Assembly (NCBI RefSeq): GCF_016917755.1
Contig: NZ_CP070326.1
Span: forward strand, 8,308,001 to 8,372,000
From: Streptomyces noursei
GTDB taxonomy: Bacteria; Actinomycetota; Actinomycetes; Streptomycetales; Streptomycetaceae
Direction: 5' to 3'
Length of the DNA stretch: 64,000 nucleotides
Every line of letters starts with the position of its first letter. The first letter of the stretch is position 1. Shown here one piece after another: positions 28,336 to 38,729 of this stretch. A program made the position numbers and the translations under genes. The notes below the pieces were generated by a model. It saw only the letters and a program-made list of their open reading frames with translations, was not told where the DNA came from and did not search any database.

Positions 28336-29697
28336 ATGAGTGTCCTCACCCCACCCCGCGACACCGCCCCGACCAGCAGGTTCGCGCGCGGACCGGTCTC
28401 CTTGGTCCCCGCGCTTGCCCAGCTCCTGATCTGGGCGGGCGCGGCCGGTGTGCTGGGCCTGTGGTGGGCCGACACCGCGTCGGTGACCGGTACGGCGGGG
28501 TGGCTGACCGGAGCGGGCCGGATCACCGGGCTGCTGGCCGGGTACGCCTGCGCGGTGCTGGTCGCGCTGATGGCCCGGGTGCCGCTGCTGGACCACACCG
28601 TCGGCACCGACCGGCTGGCCCGCTGGCACGCGATGGGCGGGCGGTACACCGTCGGCCTGGCCCTCGCCCACGCCCTGCTGATCGTCTGGGGGTCCTCGCT
28701 CACCGTGCACAGCGGCGTGGTCCAGGAGACCACCACCCTCGTCCTCCACTACCCGGACATGCTGATGGCCACCGCCGGATTCCTGCTGCTGGTCGGCACC
28801 GGCGTCGTCTCCGCGCGGGCCGCCCGCCGCCGGCTGAGCTACGAGACCTGGCACTACCTCCACTTCCTGACCTACGTGGCGCTGTTCCTCGCCTTCGGCC
28901 ACCAGCTCTCCAACGGCGCGGACTTCGTGGGCAACCGCACCGTCCAGCTGGCGTGGTACGCCCTGTACGTCGGCGCCGGGGCACTGGTCGCGTGGTACCG
29001 CTTCCTGCTCCCCCTCCGCCGGGCGCTGCGCCACCGCCTCCGGGTCGTCGAGGTCCACCCGGAGGCGCCGGGCGTGCTGTCCGTCCACCTCACCGGCCGG
29101 CGGCTGACCGAACTGCGCGCCGCGTCGGGGCAGTTCTTCCGTTGGCGCTTCCTGGCACCCGGGCTGTGGTGGACCGCCACCCCCTACTCGCTGTCCGCGC
29201 CCCCGCTCCCCCACCGACTGCGCATCACGGTGAAGGCGGCCGGCGGCCACAGTGCGGCGCTGGCCCGGCTCCGGCCCGGTACCCGGGTCTGGGCCGAGGG
29301 TCCCTACGGGGCGTTCACCGCGGCACGGCGCAGCGCCCCGAAAGTGCTGCTGCTGGCGGGCGGCGTCGGCATCACTCCGCTGCGCGCGCTCTTCGAAACC
29401 CTCCCCGGCGAGGTCACCCTGCTCTACCGGGCCCGTCGCCCCGAGGACCTCGCGCTGCGCGGTGAACTCGACGCGATCGCCGCCGCCCGCCGCGCGGTGG
29501 TGCACTACGCCGTCAGCGAGCCGGCCGGAACTCCCTGCCCGCTGACCGCCCGCGCCCTTGGCCGGCTGGTCCCCGACCTGGCCGCGCACGACGTCTACGT
29601 CTGCGGACCGCCCGGCATGACCGAAGCCGCGCGCCGTGCCCTGCGCGCCGCCGGCGTACCGCGGCACCGCATCCACCACGAGTCCTTCGACTTCTGA
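28336..29697 (+). CDS. ferric-reductase-like flavohaem membrane protein
   Basis: 453 residues. Six or so N-terminal membrane helices (residues about 22-225) carry paired histidines (WHAMGGRYTVGLALAHALL; ETWHYLHFLTYVALFLAFGHQL) suited to two b haems. The C-terminal ferredoxin-reductase module has the FAD motif TPYSLSAPP, where Thr replaces the usual Arg, the NAD(P) loop LLAGGVGITPLRALF and VYVCGPPGM. It should pass electrons from NAD(P)H through FAD and haem across the membrane. It is first in an operon with an FMN-binding protein and ApbE, suggesting electrons end on an extracytoplasmic flavoprotein rather than iron. Confidence 0.9.
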   Translation: MSVLTPPRDTAPTSRFARGPVSLVPALAQLLIWAGAAGVLGLWWADTASVTGTAGWLTGAGRITGLLAGYACAVLVALMARVPLLDHTVGTDRLARWHAMGGRYTVGLALAHALLIVWGSSLTVHSGVVQETTTLVLHYPDMLMATAGFLLLVGTGVVSARAARRRLSYETWHYLHFLTYVALFLAFGHQLSNGADFVGNRTVQLAWYALYVGAGALVAWYRFLLPLRRALRHRLRVVEVHPEAPGVLSVHLTGRRLTELRAASGQFFRWRFLAPGLWWTATPYSLSAPPLPHRLRITVKAAGGHSAALARLRPGTRVWAEGPYGAFTAARRSAPKVLLLAGGVGITPLRALFETLPGEVTLLYRARRPEDLALRGELDAIAAARRAVVHYAVSEPAGTPCPLTARALGRLVPDLAAHDVYVCGPPGMTEAARRALRAAGVPRHRIHHESFDF

Positions 29698-29744
29698 CGC
29701 CGCCCCGCGTCCCGTTCCGATCCGCAACTCCAGGGAGCCGCCGC

Positions 29745-30167
29745 GTGCGCCGAGCCGTCCTCACCACCGCATCGACCAGCGCACTGGTCGTCCTGCTGCT
29801 GTCGCTCAAACCGCACCATCCGGCCGCCCTGCCCGCGGCCGCCCCGGAGCCGTCGCCAACCGGCACCCGGCATCCCGGCGCCCGGCCCGCCGACGGCACG
29901 TACACCGGCTCACCGATACCCACCCGATACGGGACCGTGCAGGTCGCCGCCACCCTCAAGGGCGGCCGGCTGACCGCCGTCAAGGTGCTCCAGGTACCGT
30001 CCGACAACGGGCGCGACCAGGAGATCGCCGGCTATGCCGTGCCCCGCCTGACGCAGGAGGCGCTGAGCGTGCACGGCGCCGCGATCGACGCGGTGTCCGG
30101 CGCCAGCTACACGAGCGCGGGCTACATCCAGTCGCTCCAGAGCGCCTTGGACCGGGCCGGTGCCTGA
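29745..30167 (+). CDS. exported FMN-binding domain protein
   Basis: 140 residues. An N-terminal signal/anchor helix (TASTSALVVLLLSL) and a Pro-rich linker lead to one FMN_bind domain. The segment DAVSGASYTSAGYIQSL contains the ApbE target motif D-x-x-S-G-A-S, so Ser121 is the predicted FMN phosphodiester site. The protein should lie outside the membrane and accept electrons from the upstream flavohaem protein. The GTG at 29745 follows GGGAG. The downstream apbE start overlaps this gene by eight bases. Confidence 0.9.
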   Translation: MRRAVLTTASTSALVVLLLSLKPHHPAALPAAAPEPSPTGTRHPGARPADGTYTGSPIPTRYGTVQVAATLKGGRLTAVKVLQVPSDNGRDQEIAGYAVPRLTQEALSVHGAAIDAVSGASYTSAGYIQSLQSALDRAGA

Positions 30168-30945
30168 ACGACAGCGCGCCGGCCTGCGGCACGTCGAACA
30201 CGTCATGGGCACGGTGTTCTCCTTCGACGTCCGCGACCCCGCCACCCCCGCCCTGGAGACCGCCCTCGGCGACGCCGTCGCCTGGCTGCACCACGTCGAC
30301 CGGGTCTTCTCCCCCTACCGCCCCGACAGCGCCGTCAGCCGCCTCGCCCGCGGCACCGTGCGCCCCGACGACTGCTCCGCGGAGGTGCGCGAGGTCCTCG
30401 ACCTGTGCGAAGCCGCCCGGCACGCCACCGACGGCTGGTTCAGCCCGGTCGCCGGCGGTGTCCTCGACCCGTCGGGCCTGGTCAAGGGATGGGCGGTGGA
30501 GCGGGCCGCGCAGCGTCTGCGGGCCGCGGGCGCCCGGCACGTCTGCGTCAACGGAGGCGGTGACCTGCGGTTCAGCGGCGGGACGGCCCCCGGCGTCCCC
30601 TGGCGCATCGGCCTCGCCCATCCGCTGCGCCCGGACACCCTCTGCGCCGTCGTCACCGGCCACGACCTGGCCGTCGCCACCTCCGGCACCGCCGAACGCG
30701 GCGCGCACATCCTCGACCCGCACACCGGCGCCCCGGCCCACGGCCCGGCCGCCGTGACCGTCGTCGGCCGCTCGCTGACCATGACCGACGCCTACGCCAC
30801 GGCGGCCTTCGCGATGGGTGCGAAGGCCGCCGACTGGCTGGAATCCCTGCCCGGTCACGAGGCGTTGGCGGTCACCGCGGACGGCGGTTGCTGGCACACC
30901 ACGGGTTTCCCCGACTGCGGCACACCGCTCATCACCGGCAGCTGA
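30160..30945 (+). CDS. apbE: FAD:protein FMN transferase ApbE
   Basis: 261 residues. Family motifs in order: HVMGTVFSFDV, FSPYRPDSAVSRL, the FAD-binding VCVNGGGDLRFSG, and VATSGTAERGAHILDPHTG with the catalytic Asp/Thr region. ApbE moves FMN from FAD onto Ser/Thr of target proteins. The adjacent FMN_bind protein, eight bases overlapping, is the obvious substrate. I see no signal peptide or lipobox, so this copy may act in the cytoplasm before its substrate is exported, or an upstream start is missed. Confidence 0.92.
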   Translation: MPERQRAGLRHVEHVMGTVFSFDVRDPATPALETALGDAVAWLHHVDRVFSPYRPDSAVSRLARGTVRPDDCSAEVREVLDLCEAARHATDGWFSPVAGGVLDPSGLVKGWAVERAAQRLRAAGARHVCVNGGGDLRFSGGTAPGVPWRIGLAHPLRPDTLCAVVTGHDLAVATSGTAERGAHILDPHTGAPAHGPAAVTVVGRSLTMTDAYATAAFAMGAKAADWLESLPGHEALAVTADGGCWHTTGFPDCGTPLITGS

Positions 30946-30961
30946 CCGCGCCGCCGGCCCC

Positions 30962-32647
30962 TCACCTCAGCGGCACCGCCAGCTCGGCGGGGCCGCCCGC
31001 CGGCGAGCCGAACGACACGCTGCTGCCGTGCGGGGTGCTCCCGCCGTACAGCGGGTCGGCGGTGTCCAGGACCAGGGCGAGCCGGTGCCCGGCCGGCAGG
31101 TCGTACGCGGTCGGGAAGAGCGTGACGTCGAGCGGGAAGGCGCGCCCCGGCTTCTGACCCGACCAGCTCTGCGGGGCGTGCGAGATCAACTTGCCCACGC
31201 CCAGGGTGTTCACGTCGTAGAGGTAGGCGAAGGCGGTGCCCTGCGGTGTGGACGCGGTGACGGCCGTGTGCAGCCGCGCGGCGCCGCGGAGGTGCTGGTC
31301 CGTCGCGTACGGTGCGCTCTGCCACACCGCGGCGGCGCTGCGCGGCAGCAGCGGGACGACGACGGTGGGCGGCAGGCCGACGATCTGGTCGAGGGCGCCG
31401 GACAGCTCGGCGATGCCGCCGTCGGCACCCGAGTCCTTGCCGCCGGTCACCTGCCGCCACCAGCCGTCGCCGGCCGGGCCGCCGAGGGTCCCGGTGCCGT
31501 GGGAATCGGGGCGGCCCAGTCGCAGCCGTTCGGTCCGGGAACTGACGGCCGGCCAGTCCCGGTAGCCCTCGTGCCCGCCGCCGGGCCGGACCTCCAGCTC
31601 CACCCCCTGGCGCGCCTTCTCGGCGCCGCCCGAGCCCTTGAGGTAGCGGTCGAGCCACTGCCGCGCGCTCGACCAGGTGGCGTTGGGCAGGCCGAGCAGG
31701 CTGGTCAGCTCCTGGGTGGCGTGGTCGCCGGGCCGCAGTTCGAGCCGCTTGGGCACGGTCAGCCGCTGGTAGAAGGAGGTCATCTGGCCGGGGTTGAAGA
31801 TGCTGTCACCCCAGGCGTTGGCGAGGAAGACGGCGGTGCCGTGGGCGTTGATGCGGTCCACGTAGGTGGCCGGGGACCGGGTGTCGGCCCACTGGACGAC
31901 GCGGGGCAGGTCGCGGTCGGCGAAGAGGTCCGCCAGGGTCCGCGCGAACTCGGGGCTGCGGCGGCCGGTCGGCGTCTGGACGGCGGCCAGCAGCCCGGCG
32001 GCCTGGAGGTGCCGGGTCTGCCCGCTGTAGAGCGCGTCGGTCAGGTCGGCCCACCCGCTGAGCGAGGCGACGGCCTTGACCCGCGGGTCGAAGGCGGCAC
32101 CCATCAGCGTCAGGCCGCCGCCCAGGGAGAGCCCCACCATGCCGATCCGGCTCCGGTCGGCCGGGGTGTGGGCCAGGGCCCAGTCGATGACCGCGGAGAT
32201 GTCGGCCACGTCCTTGGGCCCGGCGACGTCGATCTTCCCGCCGGATGCCCAGAAGCCGCGCACCGTGTACGTCACCGCGATATAGCCGTCGGCGGCCAGT
32301 TGTCGGCCCTGGGCGACGTATTCCAGGTCGTTCTGCCCCCAGCTGGCCGGCTGGACGACCAGGGGGTAGTGGCCGTTGCGGTCGGCGCCGGGAGTGCCGG
32401 GCGCGGGCGTGAACACATCGGCCTTGAGGACGGTGCCGTCCTTCATGGTGATGTCGGCCAGGCGGAAGGCCGGGGCGGCCGACGCCACGGCGGCGGGGGC
32501 CGCGGGCCGGCCCGGCGCGGCGGCCACCGCGGGGCCGCCGGGCACGGCCACGGCGAGGGCTGCGGCAACTACCGCGGCGCAGAGGGACGTTGTCGTCCTG
32601 CGTCGTCGGCCGAGGGGGTTGCCGGCGGTACGGCGGGGTCGCGCCAT
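30962..32647 (-). CDS. exported S15-type (CocE/NonD) peptidase or esterase
   Basis: 561 residues. Signal peptide (RRRTTTSLCAAVVAAALAVAV, then AVAAAP) followed by an alpha/beta hydrolase with the nucleophile elbow GLSLGGG (Ser in GMVGLSLGG) and a GDHATQEL segment that supplies the His. The C-terminal jelly-roll (LPAGHRLALVLDTADPLYGG) is the X-Pro dipeptidyl-peptidase C domain. Substrate could be proline-containing peptides or esters. The ATG at 32647 has GGAG five bases upstream; the frame runs further 5' without a better start. It converges on the apbE operon with only 16 bases between stops. Confidence 0.88.
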   Translation of the reverse strand: MARPRRTAGNPLGRRRRTTTSLCAAVVAAALAVAVPGGPAVAAAPGRPAAPAAVASAAPAFRLADITMKDGTVLKADVFTPAPGTPGADRNGHYPLVVQPASWGQNDLEYVAQGRQLAADGYIAVTYTVRGFWASGGKIDVAGPKDVADISAVIDWALAHTPADRSRIGMVGLSLGGGLTLMGAAFDPRVKAVASLSGWADLTDALYSGQTRHLQAAGLLAAVQTPTGRRSPEFARTLADLFADRDLPRVVQWADTRSPATYVDRINAHGTAVFLANAWGDSIFNPGQMTSFYQRLTVPKRLELRPGDHATQELTSLLGLPNATWSSARQWLDRYLKGSGGAEKARQGVELEVRPGGGHEGYRDWPAVSSRTERLRLGRPDSHGTGTLGGPAGDGWWRQVTGGKDSGADGGIAELSGALDQIVGLPPTVVVPLLPRSAAAVWQSAPYATDQHLRGAARLHTAVTASTPQGTAFAYLYDVNTLGVGKLISHAPQSWSGQKPGRAFPLDVTLFPTAYDLPAGHRLALVLDTADPLYGGSTPHGSSVSFGSPAGGPAELAVPLR

Positions 32648-32835
32648 CACTTCTCCAGGTTTCAGACCGCGGCGCCACGGTGGCGCCCGTCCGGTGCGGT
32701 GATCGGGAGCGTAGGGCGGCGCGGCCACCCCGGACGAGATCATGATCAGCCAAATTACCGGCCGGTAACTCACCGCACGAAAGAGCTACTTGACGGCACC
32801 CGAGGGACGAAATGCGAGAGATGAGACAAATGGTT

Positions 32836-32841
32836 TAGGGT
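32836..32841 (+). promoter_or_regulatory. -10 box of a probable leaderless gene
   Basis: TAGGGT matches the principal-sigma -10 consensus TAGRRT and ends six bases before the ATG at 32848, with no ribosome binding site between. The -35 region is weak. This spacing implies a transcript starting at or next to the start codon. Confidence 0.5.
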
Positions 32842-32847
32842 ACACGG

Positions 32848-33171
32848 ATGATCTTTATCGTTGTGAAGTTTCCCGTGAAGCCCGAACACGTCGAGGAGTG
32901 GCCCGAGAAGGTCGACGCGTTCACCCGCGCCACCCGCGAGGAGCCGGGCAACCTCTGGTTCGAGTGGTCCCGCAGCCTTGAGGACCCGAACACCTACGTC
33001 CTGGTCGAGGCGTTCCAGGACGACGCAGGTGAGGCCCATGTGAACTCCGACCACTTCCGGGCCGGCCTGGAGGCGATGCGCCCGCTGCTGCGCCGCACGC
33101 CCGACATCGTGAGCCACGTGATCCCGGGCGCGGACGGCTGGAGCGCGATGGGCGAGCTCGCCATCGACTGA
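32848..33171 (+). CDS. ABM-domain quinol monooxygenase-like protein
   Basis: 107 residues, one antibiotic-biosynthesis-monooxygenase ferredoxin-like fold: MIFIVVKFPVKPEHVEEWPEK, then REEPGNLWFEWSRSLEDPNTYVLVEAFQDDAGEAHVNSDHF. It resembles YgiN-type quinol monooxygenases and signal-transduction ABM proteins, both dimeric and cofactor-free; its real substrate is unknown. It lacks a Shine-Dalgarno sequence and follows a TAGGGT box at leaderless spacing. Neighbours give no pathway clue. Confidence 0.87.
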   Translation: MIFIVVKFPVKPEHVEEWPEKVDAFTRATREEPGNLWFEWSRSLEDPNTYVLVEAFQDDAGEAHVNSDHFRAGLEAMRPLLRRTPDIVSHVIPGADGWSAMGELAID

Positions 33172-33269
33172 CACCCGCGCCACACGGCACAGCGGCGGGT
33201 CGCCCCGGGCGGCACGCCGCTTCGTCATGAACGGCCGTGTGCACAGTCGTCACCGCACGCGGACGGGGC

Positions 33270-34034
33270 TCACTCCCGTCCGGCGGGCGTGCGGGTCACC
33301 GTGCGGCCGGCGGCGGTGGCCGCCCGGGCGAAGCGGGCGGCGTCGAGGACGGCGGCCCCGCCGGGGTCGTTGTTGAAGTACGCGTAGACGTCGGCCCGGT
33401 CGGGCCAGGCGTCGGCGATCCGCCGGACCCAGGCGTCCAGCGCCTGCCGCCCGTAGCGCGGCCAGGGGGCGGCGCGGCCTTCGTGGAAGCGCAGGTACCC
33501 CCAGTCCGCGGTGCGCCACAGGGGTGTCACGGGCCGGGAGCCCCGGTCCGCCCAGCACAGGGCGGCGCCGCGGCGTTCCAGCACGGTGCGGATCGCGTCG
33601 GTCCACCACGAGTCGTGGCGGGGTTCGACGGCCACCCGGGTACCGGTGGGGAAGCAGTCCAGGCAGTCGGCCAGCAGTCCGGCGTCCGCGGGCAGGGTGG
33701 GCGGCAGTTGCAGCAGGACGGGGCCGAGCCGGGGGCGGAGGTGGGCGGCGCGCGCCATCAGGCGGCGGACCGGTTCCTGGGGGTCGCGGAGCCGTTTGAT
33801 GTGGGTGAGGTAGCGGCTGGCCTTGACGGCCATGACGAAGTCGTCCGGCGTGCGGTCCCGCCAGTCGGCGAAGGTCCTGGCCTCGGGCAGCCGGTAGAAG
33901 GCGGCATTGCTCTCGACGGTGGCGAAGCGCCGGGCGTACTCCTCCAACCACCGGCGCTGCGGCAGGTCGGGTGGGTAGAGAGTGCCGCGCCAGTCGCGGT
34001 ACTGCCAGCCGGAGGTTCCGAGGTGGATGGTCAT
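33270..34034 (-). CDS. DUF72 family protein
   Basis: 254 residues. It starts MTIHLGTSGWQYRDWRGTLYP and has FATVESNAAFYRLPEARTFADWRDRTPDDFVMAVKASRYLTHIKRL, the hallmark of DUF72, a TIM-barrel family likened to YecE and to endonuclease IV-type barrels. Later elements VAVEPRHDSW and YAYFNNDPGG are also conserved. No reaction is proven. An ATG 12 bases further upstream (34046) is an alternative start. It diverges from dnaK with about 350 bases between. Confidence 0.9.
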   Translation of the reverse strand: MTIHLGTSGWQYRDWRGTLYPPDLPQRRWLEEYARRFATVESNAAFYRLPEARTFADWRDRTPDDFVMAVKASRYLTHIKRLRDPQEPVRRLMARAAHLRPRLGPVLLQLPPTLPADAGLLADCLDCFPTGTRVAVEPRHDSWWTDAIRTVLERRGAALCWADRGSRPVTPLWRTADWGYLRFHEGRAAPWPRYGRQALDAWVRRIADAWPDRADVYAYFNNDPGGAAVLDAARFARAATAAGRTVTRTPAGRE

Positions 34035-34385
34035 GCGGGGAGGCATCCCCGGTTCGCCGCGACGCGTACCGGCCGTCGGGGACGTCAGGGATGTCCGGGA
34101 TGTTCGGGACGCCGTCAGACGAAGAGACTGCATCGTTTTCCGCCGGTGGGGCCGCGGATGCTGCGCGCGACGGGTAACCCGCCCACCCACGATGGGGAAT
34201 ATTCGCAGCAAAAGGTGCATCTTGACAGTCGTCGGGGCACGTTCTATCCAGATGATGTAGCCGGCTTGGTCGCCATATCAGCAGGTGAGAGGCGTTGCGA
34301 GGGATGCGGCCGGGGCCGTCCCGGCCGGGGCGGGCCCACCACCGCGTCGTCGCCCCGGATCGGGCCGCGAGACGAGGAGAAGACC
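34035..34385. other. divergent region between DUF72 gene and dnaK
   Basis: No gene seen. On the plus strand TTGACA (34222-34227) and TATCCA (34245-34250) are spaced by 17 bases and may form the dnaK promoter, leaving a leader of about 130 bases. I found no CTTGAGT/ACTCAAG (HAIR) element, so HspR control is not indicated. Confidence 0.5.
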
Positions 34386-36253
<1,868 letters not shown>

Positions 36254-36257
<4 letters not shown>

Positions 36258-36955
36258 ACCGTCCGACCGATGTCGGTCGTCTCCCCCGGCCGCCGCTCGC
36301 GCTGGTCGGGCGCACCGGGCCGGAGCGCGACCCGGCCCCGCCGCCCCGGCCGGAGTCGGACCCGGTACGGCCGGACCGGGGCACCGCCGGTGCGGTGGCG
36401 CCCCCGACCCGACGCGGCACCGCACCGCCCGGCGCCGCCCGACCGGAGGCCGGCGGGTCCGACCTCGAACGGCTGGCGGGCGAACTGCGGGAGCGCACGG
36501 CCGATCTGCAGCGGCTCAAGGCCGAGTTCGACAACTACCGGCGCCGGGTGCACCGCGACCGGCTGGCGGTCGGCCAGATCGCCGTGGGCAATGTGCTGGC
36601 CCGGCTGCTGCCGGTGCTCGACGCGATCGCCGAGGCCGCCGGCCAGGGCCAGCTGACCGACGGCTTCCGGCGCGTCGCCGACCTCCTGGAAACGGAGCTG
36701 GCGTCCCTGGGCCTGGCGTCCTTCGGCACCGCCGGCGAGCCGTTCGACCCCACCGTCCACGAGGCGCTCGTCTACACCCCGCCCGAGCGGGCCGGGTCGA
36801 CGGCCGGGTCGGCCGCCCGGGCCGCGGCGGGCGAGCGGGCGGTCTGCGCCGACGTCCTCCGCCCGGGGTTCCGGGTGGGCGACCGGCTGCTGCGCCCCGC
36901 CCAGGTGGCCGTGGCCGGTGAGCAGCCGGGCGCGCGCGGGGCCCGACTACCGTAG
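36254..36955 (+). CDS. grpE: GrpE nucleotide exchange factor
   Basis: 233 residues. The first 65 are Pro/Arg-rich and disordered. The GrpE core then shows LAGELRERTADLQRLKAEFDNYRRRV as a coiled coil, LLPVLDAIAEA, and the beta domain FGTAGEPFDPTVHEALVY, followed by RPGFRVGDRLLRPAQVAV. It releases ADP from DnaK. The disordered arm is unlike that of typical housekeeping GrpE. The start overlaps dnaK by four bases and the end overlaps the convergent Lnt-like gene by nine. Confidence 0.92.
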
Positions 36956-38527
36956 CTGCGCGGCCGGTTGGGCAGGTTCGTCGGCTCGGGGACCGCGGTC
37001 CGACGGCCGACGGCCGGCCGCCGCGCCGGCCACCAGCAGTGCCGCGACGGCCGCCAGGCACAGCCAGGCGAAGGTGTCGCCGATCCGGTCGTAGACCGTG
37101 GTGGTGCCGTGCATCGGGACGTACGCCACGGTGGCCTGCCGGTCGGTGGTGAAGTAGTCCGTGTCGGCCAGGACGTGGCCCTGGTTGTCGAGGGCGGCCG
37201 TGACGCCCTCGGCGTCCTGGCGGAACAGCGCGTAGCCGGCCTCGACGGCCCGGAGGGCGGCCTTGCGGGTGTGCGCGCGGCCGTACTCCCGCCAGTCGTG
37301 GGACGGGACGAGCATGATGTCGGCGGGGACCCGCATCATGCCGGGGAAGTCCGCGTCGTAGCAGATGACGTTGGCCAGCCGGCCGTACGGGGTGGCGGCT
37401 ACCGGGACCCGGCCGTCGCCGGGGGCATAGGTCTCCGAGCCGGGGATGGGGTGGGCCTTCTGGTAGGTCCAGCGCACGGTGCCGCGGGGGTCGATCAGCA
37501 GCGTTTCGTTGCGGCCGTAGGCCGGTGCCTGGGCGGTGTGGACGCAGATGCCGATCTCCAGGTAGATCCGGGAGCGGCGGGCCTCCTCCCGGGCCGCCGC
37601 GATGACCGCGGGCTCGTCGGCGGCCAGCGTCCGCACCCCCCGCTCGGGCCAGACCACGATCTTCGCGCCGGCCGCGGCCTCGCGCCGGGTGGCGGCCAGC
37701 AGGTTGTCGAGCACCGCCCGCATGGCCGGCCCAAGGCTCGCCGGCGGGTGGTTGACGAGCTCCGCGGGCCCTCCGGTGACCTGGGCGTACGCCGCCTTCT
37801 GGGCCCGGAGTACGGCGCTGTCGGCGGTGACCCCGGCGATCCGCACCGTCGGCCCGTCCGCCGGGAAGAAGGCGAGCCGGGCGCCGCCGGCGAGGACGAC
37901 GGCCAGCAGCACCGCGGCACAGGGGGAAACGGCGCGGCGCGCGGCGCGCCAGGAAGCCCTCTCCCAGGCGAGGTTGGCGACCGCGGCCGACCAGCCGATC
38001 AGGAAGCCGATGCCGTAGGAGCCTGTGACCGAGACCAGTTGGAGGAGCGGCAGCACACCGTACTGGGTGACCGCCAGCGAGCCGTAGGCGGTGCCGAACG
38101 GCGAGAGCAGGGTGATCAGGAACTCGGCGCCGGCCACCGCGGTGGGGAACACCAGCAGCGCCGCCCACGGGCGCAACCGGCCCACGAGCAGCCGGTCGAG
38201 GAGGAACGGCAGGGTCAGCAGCGCGGCGAGCGCGACCGCTCCCCCCAACGTGGCGGGGCTGAACAGCGCCGACTCGGCGAGCCAGAAGACCGCCGCCGCG
38301 GTGTTGGCCGCCCACAGCCACAGGGCGCCGGACCAGACGCGACCGGTGCGGGCGAAGCGCAGCAGCAGGACGGGGAAGATCCAGGCCGCGGCGGCGATGT
38401 CCCAGCGGCCGCCGACGGCGAGGAGGTGTGCTGCGGTGCCCAGGACCAGCCAGGCCCAGCGGGCGCGGGCCGCCGGTGTATGGGGGCCGGGGCGGGCCGT
38501 CCGCCCGGCGGTGCTCGTCGTGTTCAC
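36947..38527 (-). CDS. lnt: apolipoprotein N-acyltransferase-like protein
   Basis: 526 residues. About six N-terminal membrane helices (residues 28-215), a nitrilase domain with the catalytic triad as E in WPERGV, K in TYQKAHPIPGSE and C in VICYDADFP, and a last membrane helix near the C-terminus (FAWLCLAAVAALLVAGAA). This is the Lnt layout, which adds a third acyl chain to lipoproteins in the outer leaflet. Streptomyces has more than one Lnt homologue and this copy is isolated from Ppm-type genes, so an alternative substrate is possible. It converges on grpE. Confidence 0.87.
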   Translation of the reverse strand: MNTTSTAGRTARPGPHTPAARARWAWLVLGTAAHLLAVGGRWDIAAAAWIFPVLLLRFARTGRVWSGALWLWAANTAAAVFWLAESALFSPATLGGAVALAALLTLPFLLDRLLVGRLRPWAALLVFPTAVAGAEFLITLLSPFGTAYGSLAVTQYGVLPLLQLVSVTGSYGIGFLIGWSAAVANLAWERASWRAARRAVSPCAAVLLAVVLAGGARLAFFPADGPTVRIAGVTADSAVLRAQKAAYAQVTGGPAELVNHPPASLGPAMRAVLDNLLAATRREAAAGAKIVVWPERGVRTLAADEPAVIAAAREEARRSRIYLEIGICVHTAQAPAYGRNETLLIDPRGTVRWTYQKAHPIPGSETYAPGDGRVPVAATPYGRLANVICYDADFPGMMRVPADIMLVPSHDWREYGRAHTRKAALRAVEAGYALFRQDAEGVTAALDNQGHVLADTDYFTTDRQATVAYVPMHGTTTVYDRIGDTFAWLCLAAVAALLVAGAAAGRRPSDRGPRADEPAQPAAQLR

Positions 38528-38729
38528 GTGGTTCGTCGGTCCCTTCGAGGTGGCGCGGTGGCGCTTTCCGGTCGGGTTCCGACGCTACGAAGGGGGAGGT
38601 GGCCGGGGCGTCGTCCTGGGTGCCGATCCGTCGCGGGCCCGCGCAACCCTGGTTGCGTCGGCCGTGGTCCCGTTCCCTCCTCCGGCACGATGACCTCGCG
38701 CATGCGGGTGGCTAGCCTTGCGGGCAGCT

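Noticed and set aside
34035..34385. Search for a HAIR (CTTGAGT-N7-ACTCAAG) element before dnaK
   Set aside because: No match with acceptable identity was seen, so I do not claim HspR control.
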